A stretch of 64,000 nucleotides of DNA from Oryza sativa Japonica Group (taxonomy: Eukaryota > Streptophyta > Magnoliopsida > Poales > Poaceae). Location: the NCBI RefSeq assembly GCF_034140825.1, contig NC_089035.1, positions 41,780,001 to 41,844,000 of the forward strand, read 5' to 3'. How positions within the stretch are numbered: the stretch's first letter is position 1; each line of letters opens with the position of its first letter. Positions 30,701 through 41,939 of the stretch are shown here, piece after piece. Both the position numbers and the translations under genes were made by a program. Under the pieces are notes generated by a model. That model saw only the letters and a list, made by a program, of their open reading frames with translations, was not told the origin of the DNA and made no database searches.

Positions 30701-33700
30701 TCCCAAAATCTTCTGGTAGGTTTTCTAGCTCATGGCAATCTGAAAGGATTAGATGCTCAAGAGACTCAAGGTTAAAATTGCCTGGTAGTTTGGTTAGCTT
30801 TGAACAACTTGTCAAGTTTACAAATGAGAGCTTAGAAAGGCTGCCAAATTCATCAGGGAGATTTTGAAGAGCACAACAACCTGACATGTCTAGTTGTTCT
30901 AAGCATTTAAGGTTGTGGATTGATTCAGGCAATTCTTCAAGTTTAGTACACCCAGATAGGCTGAGGAGAGAAAGTTTGAGAAGGTTTCCAAATGATGTCG
31001 GAAGTTTACTGAGGTCACTATTCCCTGATAAGTCTAGATAACAAAGCTTGTGTAGGTTACCAATATTAGCAGGCAAGGTTTCAAGAGAGCAATTGGATAG
31101 AATTAGAGTTTGCATATTCTGAAACATATGCAAATATTTAGGAAGTGCTGCAATTGGCAAGCCTGAGACATCAAGATAAGCTAGCAGCATCAGTTGACGA
31201 ATGGAGGATGGCAACGCCATACTAACAGGGATAGATTGCCCTTCAGACGAACATCCGCTCAGGTCCAAGATCCGTATATACTTTGACCCAGAGAATGCCT
31301 TTCGGGGAAGTTGCGATCCAATGCACTCCCTAAAATGAATGGTTCTAACCTTGCTTGGTAGATCTTTGAAAAACTTGGGTTGCTTCTGGTAGTTGACCAA
31401 CTGTGCATGTCGGCAATAACGCTTATTATTAGCTTTGCTCCATGTATTTGGCATGGTAGCGTCCATGACAAGGAATTCATCAGGAGCAATTATTGTTGCG
31501 AGATCATGCACTAAATCATGCATGGTGAGCTTGCGTGGAGCTTTGGTGTGCATTGGACTAACCTGCAGGGAAAGCTACTATCAAAATTTAAAACGGTGCT
31601 GCAAAATACAATGTAAATAGTGTTTTGCCATGTACAAGCTGCTTAAGTTGTTTTTTCCCTTTTTCATTGCCTACTACCAAAACTGAACTACAACATTATG
31701 TACCTTTTCTAACCTTCTTAATTAAATCAGCAGATGCCACATTTCCTTTCAAAAATAAATTGTAAATCCCACAAAATTAGTAGGTATAATTAATTTCAGC
31801 AGCAGTGATTAATCTATATATCTTATAAAGTCGATCTCAACTAATTGTTGTGTATTGCTAATTCTCTCTTCCCCCAGAACCACACCATCTTAATTATTTC
31901 TAGGCTACATATGGTTGATCGAAGGTGTAGGTTAGATGCAGCCTTATCTTTAATGAAGTCACACTGTTTAAATTATTTCTAGAATTAGTAAGTTGTTTTA
32001 AGGTATAAATTGTATAAAGCCATGAACCCAAGCATTTAGATGGTTGATCTAATTGTAGGTTTGAATGCCCTAAACTACGGAACTGCTTATTTTTACCCTC
32101 AACTTTGAATACTAGACAAATAATGAAAAACCAGACAGAGTGGCAAAAAAACACACACCACAAAAAGTAGCAGAAACAAAATGCGCAAAAGGAATAATTA
32201 AAAAAACAATGTTGCACTTATTTTGATGAGATGAACAGATATTTCGTCTATATAATGAAATATATCTTTTGTAGTGTAAATCTACAAAAACAATGGACTA
32301 CCCTAAACTAAATAAGGTGTGTAACCTATCAAACTGAAGCATTGTATTGAATATATCATTTTAAACGTATTAAATTTAAAAATAAGTATTTAATTTGGAA
32401 CTGAAAATGCAGATGTTGAAACATTAACTTGTGGGTTTTAAATTAAAAGCTACAAGAAAAGAAAGATTATTGGACTGGATTAGGATACTCTAGCATAAAT
32501 TATTTATGTTACTTATTAAGGTTAATACTCTAGAGGAAGCATATGTATAAATTTATCTTACTAGCAAAGCATATCCTAGTGAGCATATGATGCATCAATA
32601 TCCAGACATGAACCGTAGAAAGGTGTTCTATGATACTTACCATGGAAGACTTGGAAATCTGAAGAAAGGACATCCGCAAAAGATAGTTGACACACCTTTG
32701 ACCATTATCTCGTGCTTCAATGTATCCAAGGGCTATCCATTGCTGGATCAAGCGATCAGTGTCCATGACGAAACCCTTCGAAAAGGCTGCCAAATATGTA
32801 AAGCACATTTTGAATTCTCGCTTCATATAGTAATAGCTCAACATTAGGCGCTCTATAGTGTCTTGCTGATGATCTGCTTTGAAATCCAAAACAATCTTTC
32901 TATCCCTTATATCTGTCCATGCCTCAACCGTCCTATGTTCAGACATTACTTGCCCGAGAGCATTTGCCACCAGTGGTAGTCCTCCACACTTCTCGGCAAT
33001 TTGCCTTCCAATTTCCTCTAAGCCATTTTGGCCATCATCAGGCCCAAATACTCTCCGCTTCATGACGCTCCAGCAGTCGTAAGGTGATAAAACACCCAAA
33101 TTGATATGATCAGGCTCAGGCACCGGACATACTTTCCGTTCATTTGCAAGATAACCAGTGTATAGTACTTGCACTACGCTTCCACTACGTGTAGTTGCTA
33201 TAATCTTGCTACCCTTTCCGCCATGTTGTAACATCTGCTTCAACTTTTCCAAATTTTCTCCATATTCTTCCCAGAGATCATCTAGAACAATCAAGTATCT
33301 TCTGTTGGCAAGTTCTTTTTTCAGATTATTGTTTACAAACTGCAAGTTGCAGTTGTCCAGGTTGATACTTCTGTTTGCTCCTCTGATGATAGCCTTCCCA
33401 ATTTTGAGCAGGTCAAACTCCTTGGAAACATAGACCCAGATTCGCAAATCAAAGACATTGACCCTTTTGTCTGCAAAAACTGCTTGGGCTAAGGTAGTCT
33501 TCCCTAGTCCACCAAGCCCAACAATTGGGATGATTGAGATATCCTCCTTAGCTTCAGTGTTCAACAGAAGGTTGATTATTTTTTTTGTTTCGGCATCCCT
33601 CCCTAGCATTCCAATGTCCACGTCACCATCATCTGCAAAAGTTTCATTGTCTCTACTCCCTTCTGCCACTAGTTCACGATGCACATGATGAAGCTTAATG

Positions 33701-34409
33701 CTATCCTTTTTTATTGAGACTATTTTCTCCCTCGAGTTCTTCATGTTGCGGGCTATGGTCATCTTCCGGAGAAGCGGATTGTTCCGGGAAAGGAATAACT
33801 TGAGCTGAAAAATAAAAATGAAGTCAATATCATCCGCTATGTTAATTTTCTTTTGTATACCCACGATAGTATCTGATAGTCTGGTATGGAACGGGAATTG
33901 ACAGTCTAATAGCAAACTTCTAGAGAAGTGTTTATAGTGGAAAAGACAACTTTGCTTTTTAATTTTAGAAATTAATTGGTTTGGCACAATGCTAAAATAT
34001 TCCACAATGAAAGTCAGGCATGTACAGCAAGTAAATTGATCCATAAAGATGAATCATAGAACTTTTATTCAAAACACCAATATGTGGAAGTGGAAGTGAG
34101 TACCTTGGGTTGATGGTTCTTGATGAGCTGAGCAGCATCGAGCTCATCCAGCACGTCCTCAACGTCGTAGGCGACGGACTTGAGTTTGTTGAGCCACCGC
34201 CGTTCCGCCTCTCCATCTTTTCCTCCCTGGCGTGCTTTGCCATCAACATCTTGTATCACAGCCTCCAGATCTCTCATCTTCTCCTCCATGTCGTCCACGT
34301 CGTCCTTGAATCTCCACAGCAGAGTGGCCTCCTCCACCACAAGCTCGCTGAGCCTGCTGGCGACCCGATTCGCCACGGAACTCGCAATCATCCCTCCAAT
34401 CCCGCTCAT
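27758..34409 (-). CDS. CC-NB-ARC-LRR resistance-type gene, frame broken in the LRR (NLR-2)
   Basis: Exons 34409-34104 (coiled coil, AYDVEDVLDELDAAQL), 33804-32641 (NB-ARC) and from 31562 (LRR); introns 299 and 1078 bp. The first two exons have the same lengths as in NLR-1. Motifs: P-loop GLGGLGKTT, kinase-2 LIVLDDLW (canonical, unlike NLR-1), RNBS-B GSKIIATTR, CGGLPLVANALG, MHDLVHDLA. Near 29985-30000 it lacks a net 8 nt relative to NLR-1, which shifts the frame after PPRTLE. Read as it stands, the protein ends at 29961 after roughly 1020 residues. Downstream LRR sequence stays open in another frame to 27758 and contains about nine 48-residue repeat units. Likely an intracellular immune receptor, or a recently broken one. 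Stop position uncertain. Confidence 0.85.
28060..29360 (-). repeat. Tandem 144-bp LRR-coding repeats in NLR-2
   Basis: About nine consecutive units of 48 residues (two LRRs each), built on LPEGLGLLISLEKF, NCPKLTFLPESMKNLTAL and IELRLDGCKGLEI. Units differ at only a few positions, pointing to recent unequal exchange. NLR-1 has only one or two such units in the same place. Confidence 0.88.
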
Positions 34410-34539
34410 GGATGGTATGGCAGATTCACAGTGAACTCTATCAACAGGAATATGGCTTTGTGAAATAGAAGCAAGATGTAGATCGGGAGGGGAAGCAGCC
34501 ACACATATACTAGTAGTATACCACATGGCACAGTTCACG

Positions 34540-34762
34540 TAGTTTAGTCCATGGCATAGTGCGCTTGGTAGGTGGTGCGTGGTGGCCTTCCTGGAGAGGA
34601 TACATATTTAATATTTTACAGAAAAGGTTAAAGCGATGCAGTCCAAATTAATTGGAAGATAAAATTAAAATGATTTGCAATAGCCAAACAATGGTGAAAC
34701 CTGGGTAATCTGTCAACAAGAAGAAATGACTATGGAGACTTATCCAACAACTTGCCTTAGAT
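34540..34762. repeat. 223-bp block, inserted copy (upstream of NLR-2)
   Basis: Identical to 24623-24845 except one base (C at 34639). It breaks the collinearity of the NLR-2 5' flank with that of NLR-1: sequence left of it has no NLR-1 counterpart, and sequence right of it matches NLR-1 DNA just upstream of its ATG. No terminal repeats or target duplication seen. Confidence 0.85.
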
Positions 34763-35971
34763 GCGCAAGCTACCAGACAGCTAGCACATGCGCAAGCTCT
34801 CTCTCTCTCTCTCCCACAGGAATGTATGCTGCCTGTTTGTTTGTGAAAGCTCTCTACCCACAAGTGCACTTCGTCTCTTTGTTTTGTGGAGGACCCTACC
34901 ACAGTCCACAACTGCATGTCCATGAGAGTTTTTCCTTGCGATTGGCATGCTCCACCAATATGTCGCTTGCTTTACCCGTTTGCCCGCCAAATAGATTTTT
35001 AGTGGCACAATTTGCATCTCTTTGTTTCTTGACCTGTAGCCTTTTTGCATCGACACCTGATGTGCAGTGCAGTGTAGACAATTCAGTGCTTGCTATATCG
35101 TCTAAAGGCAAAACACATCGATTCTGAGAAAGCATTACGATTTGCAAGCATCATCCCTTTGAAGAAAGAAGTATTGTTGAGACCATGGCTTGGCACGCTT
35201 GGTGGATGGTGGGTGGCGGCCTTCCTGGCACTGAGAGTAAGAGAAAACAGTAAAAATCAATTCGAAGATGAATGAAAAACGGAAGTGAAACCGGGATAAA
35301 GATGGGGGAAGAGACTAGTCCAGCGACAACTTAGCATTCAATCTGCATCTTTTAGTCTTTACAAGACATCAATTTGGGAAGGATCTAACAGGCCTACAGT
35401 ACGTGTGAAGATGCAGGATCACCACACACGATCCAGAATTATTATTCCAGATGGACAACGGCTTGTTGGAATGTGGTGGAGGAAGAGCCAGCAGCAAAGG
35501 CCGCGGAATCACTTCCAACTTTTGGGTTGCAACTGCAAGGAGGGGATTCGTTCCAATCTCAAACAGTGAACCAGATAGAGAAAGAGAGAGAGAGCTTACC
35601 AACACCAGGAGAGGCGCCGCCGCTGCACTTCCGCCTGTACCGAGCCGACCCGAGCCGCGGGACACAGGGGCGCATGGTGCTCGACTCGATCCATCGATCC
35701 GGCCGCCGCCGCTCGAACGGACGCCGCCTCCAGCCCCCTTCACCACCTCGCCGCCGGTGGCTTCGCTCCGCCCCCCGTGGCTGGACTCACGGGATCGTCT
35801 GCGCCGCCGCTGCCCTGAAGCCACCACAGCCCATCAAGCTTTCGAGCTGGGCCTTCGGCTCACACGCAGCCTAGTCCAAGCAAACATATGCTGCTCTAAG
35901 GCCCAAAGAGTTGTAGCCCAAGCAGCCCAAAATTATGTCGCTCGAGCTATCAACAGTACTACACACTAATA

Positions 35972-36190
35972 TAAGGGTGCAAGTGGGGAAGCCGCTTATA
36001 GACAAAATTAGTGCATAAACCGCAGGTTTGACTCACATGTTATATATATTAACTTGATCTATAAATATGTTTATAAATCGACCCACTTGCATATCTAGAT
36101 GCGGCAAGTTAGGCCACGACACAAAAACCCATGAATTATCATTTATTTGACCTAGGAGTGAATTCGCGAGTCGGCCCGCTTGCATCCCTA
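35972..36190. mobile_element. hAT-type MITE
   Basis: 219 bp with ends TAAGGGTGCAAG and CTTGCATCCCTA and an exact 8-bp target duplication CACTAATA at 35964-35971 and 36191-36198, the hallmark of hAT elements. Confidence 0.88.
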
Positions 36191-36238
36191 CACTAATATG
36201 CTCCCATGGTGATTACAGACAAGATGTCCTGACTCTTA

Positions 36239-36509
36239 GCATGCCACTCAAATGGTTAAAAAAAATTAAAAAAAAAAGATGTATTAACATATGATGTATC
36301 ATTTCACAAATATTCAAGTTGAAATACAATTTATATAAGTTGCACAAAAAATAAATTAAACTACAGCTAGTTAACGTATATTTATAGTCAAATTTATTTT
36401 TTTTTATTTTATGGTTAAATTTCGCCTTGCATGTTTGTGGATTGATCTATCACATATTAAGTTATCTTATTGTTTTTTAAAAAAATTTATAACCATTTGA
36501 GTGACATGC
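36239..36509. mobile_element. AT-rich MITE
   Basis: Inverted ends GCATGCCACTCAAATGGTT (36239-36257) and AACCATTTGAGTGACATGC (36491-36509), 18 of 19 pairing. A relative lies at about 39190-39440. Confidence 0.7.
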
Positions 36510-36962
36510 AAAACCTAATTTTTAGAGTTTAAAATAGTTTTCCTTTACAGTACAGGCGAGGCGAGACGGACTGACGATCGAAGCCGTGGTTTTGCTACGC
36601 CGATGGTGCTAATTAACTGGTCACGACTCACGAGGATAACCGTGTACCTGTGGTCAACTGAACCAGCCAGCCCGAAGTTTACACACGAATCAAAGCGGAG
36701 ATCCTAGGTTCCTAGTGTTGATCATCTACTGTTTGCAGCTGGGTTTTGGTTTGATCCATGGTTTTGTTATGTTCAGTCCACCTTGAGATACATCTCATCA
36801 AATTAGCACGACATTTACTACGTGTATAGGTCAACGCTTAACCCTGCTAAATCGCTATACAAATACACGGAAAAGAGACCATCTTATCTCAGCGTCTCTC
36901 TTCATCCTAATCACCTCGATCATTCGCTACGTTTTTGCTTGTTCAGAGCAACGCATCGCATC

Positions 36963-38373
36963 ATGCCTCGTCCACCTGAACCTGTGCACGTGCTGCTTCT
37001 TGCTGCCATCGCAGTGCAAGTGTTCGTCCGGTGCACAGCACAAGCTGCGAGTGATCAGAAGCCACTAGTCTCCAGGCTCGCCAAGGATTACAACACCTCA
37101 CTCTACACCATCTCCGTCAAGAACGGCGCGCCGCCGCTCGTCGTCGACCTCGCCGGCGCGCTCGTCTGGTCGACGTGCCCGTCCACGCACTCCACGGTGC
37201 CATGCCAGTCCGCCGCGTGCGACGCGGTCAACCGGCAGCAGCCTCGCCGCTGCCGGTACGTCGACGGCGGCTGGTTCTGGGCCGGCCGCGAACCGGGGTC
37301 GCGCTGCGCCTGCACCGCCCACCCGTTCAATCCGGTCACCGGCGAGTGCTCCACCGGCGATCTGACGACATTCACCATGTCGGCGAACACGACCAACGGC
37401 ACCGACCTGCTGTACCCGGAGTCGTTCACCGCCGTCGGCGCGTGCGCGCCGGAGCGGCTGCTGGCGTCGCCGTCGCTGCCGCAGGCGGCCGCCGGCGTCG
37501 CGGGGTTCTCCGGGACGACGCCGCTCTCGCTGCCGTCGCAGCTCGCCGCGCAGCGCCGGTTCGGCAGCACGTTCGCCCTGTGCCTGCCGGTGTTCGCGAC
37601 GTTCGGCGACACGCCGGTGTACCTGCCCAACTACAACCCGTACGGGCCCTTCGACTACACCAAGATGCTCCGGCGAACCCCGTTCCTGACGAACCCGAGG
37701 AGGAACGGCGGTTACTACCTCCCCGTAAAACGCATCTCCGTGTCGTGGCGCGGGCCCGGCGACGTCCCGGTGTCCCTGCCCGCCGGCGCGCTCGACCTCA
37801 ACGCCCGCACGGGCCGCGGCGGCGTCGTGCTCAGCACCACGACGCCGTACGCGATCATGCGCACCGACGTGTTCCGCGCCTTCGGCAAGGCGTTCGACAC
37901 AGTCGTGACCAGGTACAGCATCCGACACGAGACAAACTTACGCCATAACCAATGTTTGATCTCTAGCTGATTACTTCGCCACACACGGCAGAGGAACGGA
38001 AAGCAGAATGGCGAGGGTGGCCAGGCAGAAGCAGTTCGAGCTTTGTTACGGCGGCGCAGGCGACACCATGTTGTCATTCCCTATGATGAAGCGGACGGGC
38101 TTCGACGCGCCGGCGATCACCCTGGAGCTGGACGCCGGAGCCACGGGTAACTGGACGATACTGAACGGCAACTACCTGGTACGCGAGACGTGCGTTGGGG
38201 TCGTGGAGATGGGGCCGGAAGGCATGCCGGTGGACGGCGAGCCGGCGGTGGTGCTCGGCGGGATGCAGTTGGAGAACATCCTGATGGTGTTCGATCTGGA
38301 CAAACGCACGCTCGGCTTCAGCAGGCTATTGGAATGGGACCTGACGAATTGTTACAGCGCAAGCTTTTTGTGA
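36963..38373 (+). CDS. TAXI-type xylanase inhibitor-like protein with one intron (TAXI-5)
   Basis: Two exons, 36963-37912 and 37992-38373, coding 443 residues. The 79-bp intron (GT at 37913, AG at 37991, phase 2) restores the frame as FDTVVT-RGTESR. Without splicing, translation stops at 37970. Signal peptide at about residues 9-27, then VVDLAGALVWSTC, a Cys-rich insert CRYVDGGWFWAGR shared with TAXI-6/7, TAXI_C FELCYGGA, and VVLGGMQLENILMVFDLDK. The flap-side strand is FGDTPVYL rather than FGGGP. The second catalytic site is replaced by LSTTTPYA. The His374 position appears to be Asp. First of three plus-strand TAXI genes of a separate subclade. Confidence 0.9.
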
Positions 38374-38578
38374 GGAAATAACTTTATCGTGTCTCAGGCG
38401 TTTTCCAATTTCCAGTGCTTGTAGTCATTGTACTCAAACTTGAGTAGTATACATTGGAACAGAATAAGCTGTCACGTACCAGCCTTGATGAATCCTGCAG
38501 GGATGAAACTTTTGTTGCTGAAGCTCAAAATTCAAAAGTAATCGATCTAAACTTGTTCAATCACGATGTCTGGATTCT

Positions 38579-38583
<5 letters not shown>

Positions 38584-38612
<29 letters not shown>
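38584..38612. repeat. (TG)n microsatellite
   Basis: About 14 TG repeats in the 3' flank of TAXI-5. Confidence 0.95.
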
Positions 38613-38614
<2 letters not shown>

Positions 38615-39189
38615 AAGCTCACCGGATGACGGGATTAGTATAGCCCAAAGGAATCCTGGAGTGACCAAGCAGCCCAGCCATAGACATTGGTACTACAAGA
38701 ACTGGGTCAAATACCGGCGATGGGGCTCGGCAAGCAGCCGGGAGAAGATATGCTGGTGTTTGAACTGGAATCAGTGCGCTGATGAACTTTCCCTTGGCTG
38801 GCTGTGTAGTTCCTGCTTGAACCGGGCGGTTGTGACATGTGAGATTGCAGAAATGTTTGTCACCAATCACCAGTGGATGTCTATGGTATAAATGATTTTC
38901 TTAAGTAATTTTCAGAAACTTGCAATTATTTGAACAAAACTATCGCTTTGCTACTACTTTAGCTTTTTATTTGAGAAAAATGCAACAACAGTAATAATAA
39001 TAATAAAGTGCAACTTTACCCCTATGTGCCTACTACATGTGGACCCAACTTTAAACAACACGAGTATAGCAAATTCTATGACATATGGGGCTCAAATTTG
39101 TAAGACATTTAAAAGTTGCAGCTTTCCGATAATATCGTTACTATATTTTTGAGAACTGTTGTTGAGGTTCTCTAAAATAACAGGAAACT

Positions 39190-39440
39190 AATAGCTTTGA
39201 TAAAATAGCTATTAATATATGATATATCACTCCACAAATATGTATGTTTAAATTCAACTTATACAATTAGAAACAAAAACAATAAATTTGACATTGAATA
39301 GAACGTATAATTTGCGGTTAAGTTTGTTATTTTTTGTTTCGAATTGTATAAGTTAAATTTTAACTTACATGGTTGTGGAATGATATATCATATATTGATC
39401 TATCTTAACAATTTTTTTTAAAAAAAATTGATGATTTTTT
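39190..39440. mobile_element. AT-rich MITE relative
   Basis: Inverted halves with ATATGATATATCACTCCACA and the complementary GGAATGATATATCATATA. Its body is similar to the MITE at 36239-36509. Borders approximate. Confidence 0.55.
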
Positions 39441-40219
39441 AAATGCCATGCAAAAAATAAGGGGATGTCACCTCCCTCGAGATAAAAATCCATCTCCCGT
39501 TCTCTGAATCTTTGATTGTTTGTTTTTTTTTTTTTTTTGCAGAAATTTCAAGCTCGTTACTACTTGATGATACGTGAAACTTAAAACTTGATACATGCCG
39601 GAACAAAGCACCTTGAAACCTTTTCCGTACTTTGAACCATCTCCGTACATACTTGTAAAGTTTCTGGTTGTTGTTTAGAAACCTGGAATCAAAAGAACAT
39701 CAGAAAGCATTCGTACACCGGGAGAAAGTGACCCATAGACGATGCTTCACCCACCTCTAAAATCCTATGTACTTAACATCTCTTATAATCATGTCAGACA
39801 ACCCTTAATTAATACTTCCTTCGGAACATTGTTTTGAGATGGTTCAGACTTCAGAGAATAATCCAGCCCGATGTTTAGACTCCAGAGCCAAGCCGGATTG
39901 TCAGAGAAATCCTGCGGGCATTTCCCCTACCATTATTTGATCTCATATTTCACCTAGAAATACAGCTAAGTGATCCTTATCTAGGTTCCTTGACTTCTAA
40001 AATTTAGGTTGTCAATGCTAATCAACAGTGTATTGATACACATTTAAAAGGATATCGATCGTCAACTCCTCGACATGATAAACCGGTGACATCTTGACCC
40101 TAAATAACTGATCAAAAACGAATCGAATAACTCCACAGGTACTACATATACATGCCATTTCTGTCCACATCCAATCACCTTCAAAATCCATCAGATTATC
40201 TGAAATTCTGATAGACAAC

Positions 40220-41548
40220 ATGGCTAACCCTCCTATCAAGTGCTTGCTCCCTCCTGCAATCGTGTCACTAGTTCTGCTGATCTCATGCATGGTGGCAACC
40301 GGTGAGCAGCAAGCACCGTACAAACCCCTCGTCGTCCCGCTCGTCAGGGACAGCGACACATCCTTCTACACCATCCCCATCAAGAACGGCGCGCCGCTCG
40401 TCGTCGACCTCGCCGGCACGCTCGTCTGGTCGACGTGCCCGTCGACGCACACCACGGTGTCGTGCCTGTCCGGCACGTGCGGCGCAGCCAACCAGCAGCA
40501 GCCGCGTCGCTGCCGGTACGTCGATGGCGGCTGGTTCTGGTCAGGCCGCGAGGCGGGGTCGCGCTGCGCCTGCACCGCCCACCCGTTCAACCCGGTCACC
40601 GGCGAGTGCTCCACCGGCGATCTGACGACATTCGCCATGTCGGCTAACTCCACCGTCAACGGCACCAGAACGCTGCACCCGGAGGAGTTCGCCGCCGTCG
40701 GCTCGTGCGCGCCGCAGCGCCTGCTGGCGTCGCTCCCCGCGGGTGCCACCGGCGTCGCGGGGTTCTCCCGGCGGCCGCTCTCGCTGCCGTCGCAGCTCGC
40801 CGCGCAGCGCAACTTCGGCAACAAGTTCGCCCTGTGCATGTCCCAGTTCGCGACGTTCGGCGACGCGCCGGTGTACCTGGGGATGGAGGGCCGAGGCTTC
40901 GTCGACTACAGGGAGATCCTCCCGTACACCCCGCTCCTGACGAATCCAAGAATCCCCGGCTACTACCTCCCCGTCAAAGGCATCTCCGTGTCATGGAGCG
41001 TTCCCGAGACGCCGGCGTCGCTGCCCGCCGGCGCGCTCGACCTGGACGCCCGCACTGGCCGCGGCGGCGTGGTGCTGAGCACGACGACGCCGTACACGGT
41101 CATGCGGCCCGACGTGTTCCGCGCGTTCGCGGAGGCGTTCGACACCGCCATAATCAGGAGGAGCAAGTACACGTACTCCAACGTGACGCGCCACCCGCCC
41201 GTGGGACCCTTCAAGCTGTGCTACAACGGCGCGTTCCCGATGCTGAAGCGGCCGGCGAGCATGGACATTCCGACGATCCACCTGGAGCTGGACGGCGCCA
41301 CGGGCACCTGGTCGTGGTTCAACGACAACTACCTGGTGTTTGCGCCGGGGGCGGCGTTGTGCGTCGGGGTTCTCGAGATGGGTCCCGGCGGCATGCCGGT
41401 GGACGGCGAGCCGGCGATGGTGGTCGGCGTGAAGCAGCTGGATTGGAACCTGCTGGTGTTCGATCTGGACAAAATGCTGATGTGGTTCAGTGGGGATCTG
41501 GCCTTTCGCTTGGCGGGTTGTTCATATTCTTCTCAAATCGGGTTATAA
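40220..41548 (+). CDS. TAXI-type xylanase inhibitor-like protein (TAXI-6)
   Basis: Intronless, 442 residues. Signal peptide at about residues 8-28 (AIVSLVLLISCMVATG), then VVDLAGTLVWSTC, CRYVDGGWFWSGR, CACTAHPFNPVTGECSTGD, TAXI_C FKLCYNGA, and VVGVKQLDWNLLVFDLDK. The second catalytic site is replaced by LSTTTPYT. The His374 position appears to be Arg. Likely apoplastic, non-proteolytic. Tandem duplicate of TAXI-7, with which it shares promoter and 3' flank. A Pack-MULE begins about 195 bp after its stop codon. Confidence 0.95.
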   Translation: MANPPIKCLLPPAIVSLVLLISCMVATGEQQAPYKPLVVPLVRDSDTSFYTIPIKNGAPLVVDLAGTLVWSTCPSTHTTVSCLSGTCGAANQQQPRRCRYVDGGWFWSGREAGSRCACTAHPFNPVTGECSTGDLTTFAMSANSTVNGTRTLHPEEFAAVGSCAPQRLLASLPAGATGVAGFSRRPLSLPSQLAAQRNFGNKFALCMSQFATFGDAPVYLGMEGRGFVDYREILPYTPLLTNPRIPGYYLPVKGISVSWSVPETPASLPAGALDLDARTGRGGVVLSTTTPYTVMRPDVFRAFAEAFDTAIIRRSKYTYSNVTRHPPVGPFKLCYNGAFPMLKRPASMDIPTIHLELDGATGTWSWFNDNYLVFAPGAALCVGVLEMGPGGMPVDGEPAMVVGVKQLDWNLLVFDLDKMLMWFSGDLAFRLAGCSYSSQIGL

Positions 41549-41742
41549 GATCGACCTGATCAGTGATCAGTCACTCCGTCACGGCCTGAACGACGAGTTG
41601 TATGCTTCAGTTCAGAAACTAGTGTTGAATAAGAATCCGACAGACTTGATAGTGCTTCATTATCGAAGTGCTACGAATTGTTTTGCTGGGCATAGTGATA
41701 TCTTGGAAACTACCATTTTACTTAATCATGAGTAAAAATTTT
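41549..41742 (+). other. 3' flank of TAXI-6 (first part of flank A)
   Basis: Matches 45256-45415 (flank A'). The match is interrupted by the Pack-MULE and resumes at 43752. Confidence 0.7.
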
Positions 41743-41939
41743 GGGGCTGCTATATACCGGTATACCGTTCGGACAGTATAGGCCTATAAGCAATTTAGCC
41801 GGACAATTCCTTCCGTTCAATTAGTATGTCAGTTATCGTGTCTCAAAAGGTGTGTCATGTCACCCCATCGTTTGTCATTCTGTCCACGTGCATACGCAAA
41901 AAATCTTCATGTGATAGCTAAACTAGTTCAGTATAGCAA

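Larger units (their letters stand above)
38385..40219. other. Intergenic between TAXI-5 and TAXI-6
   Basis: Contains a (TG)n microsatellite at 38584-38612, the MITE relative at 39190-39440, and from about 39830 the TAXI-6 promoter, which matches the TAXI-7 promoter from 46610. No other gene supported. Confidence 0.5.
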
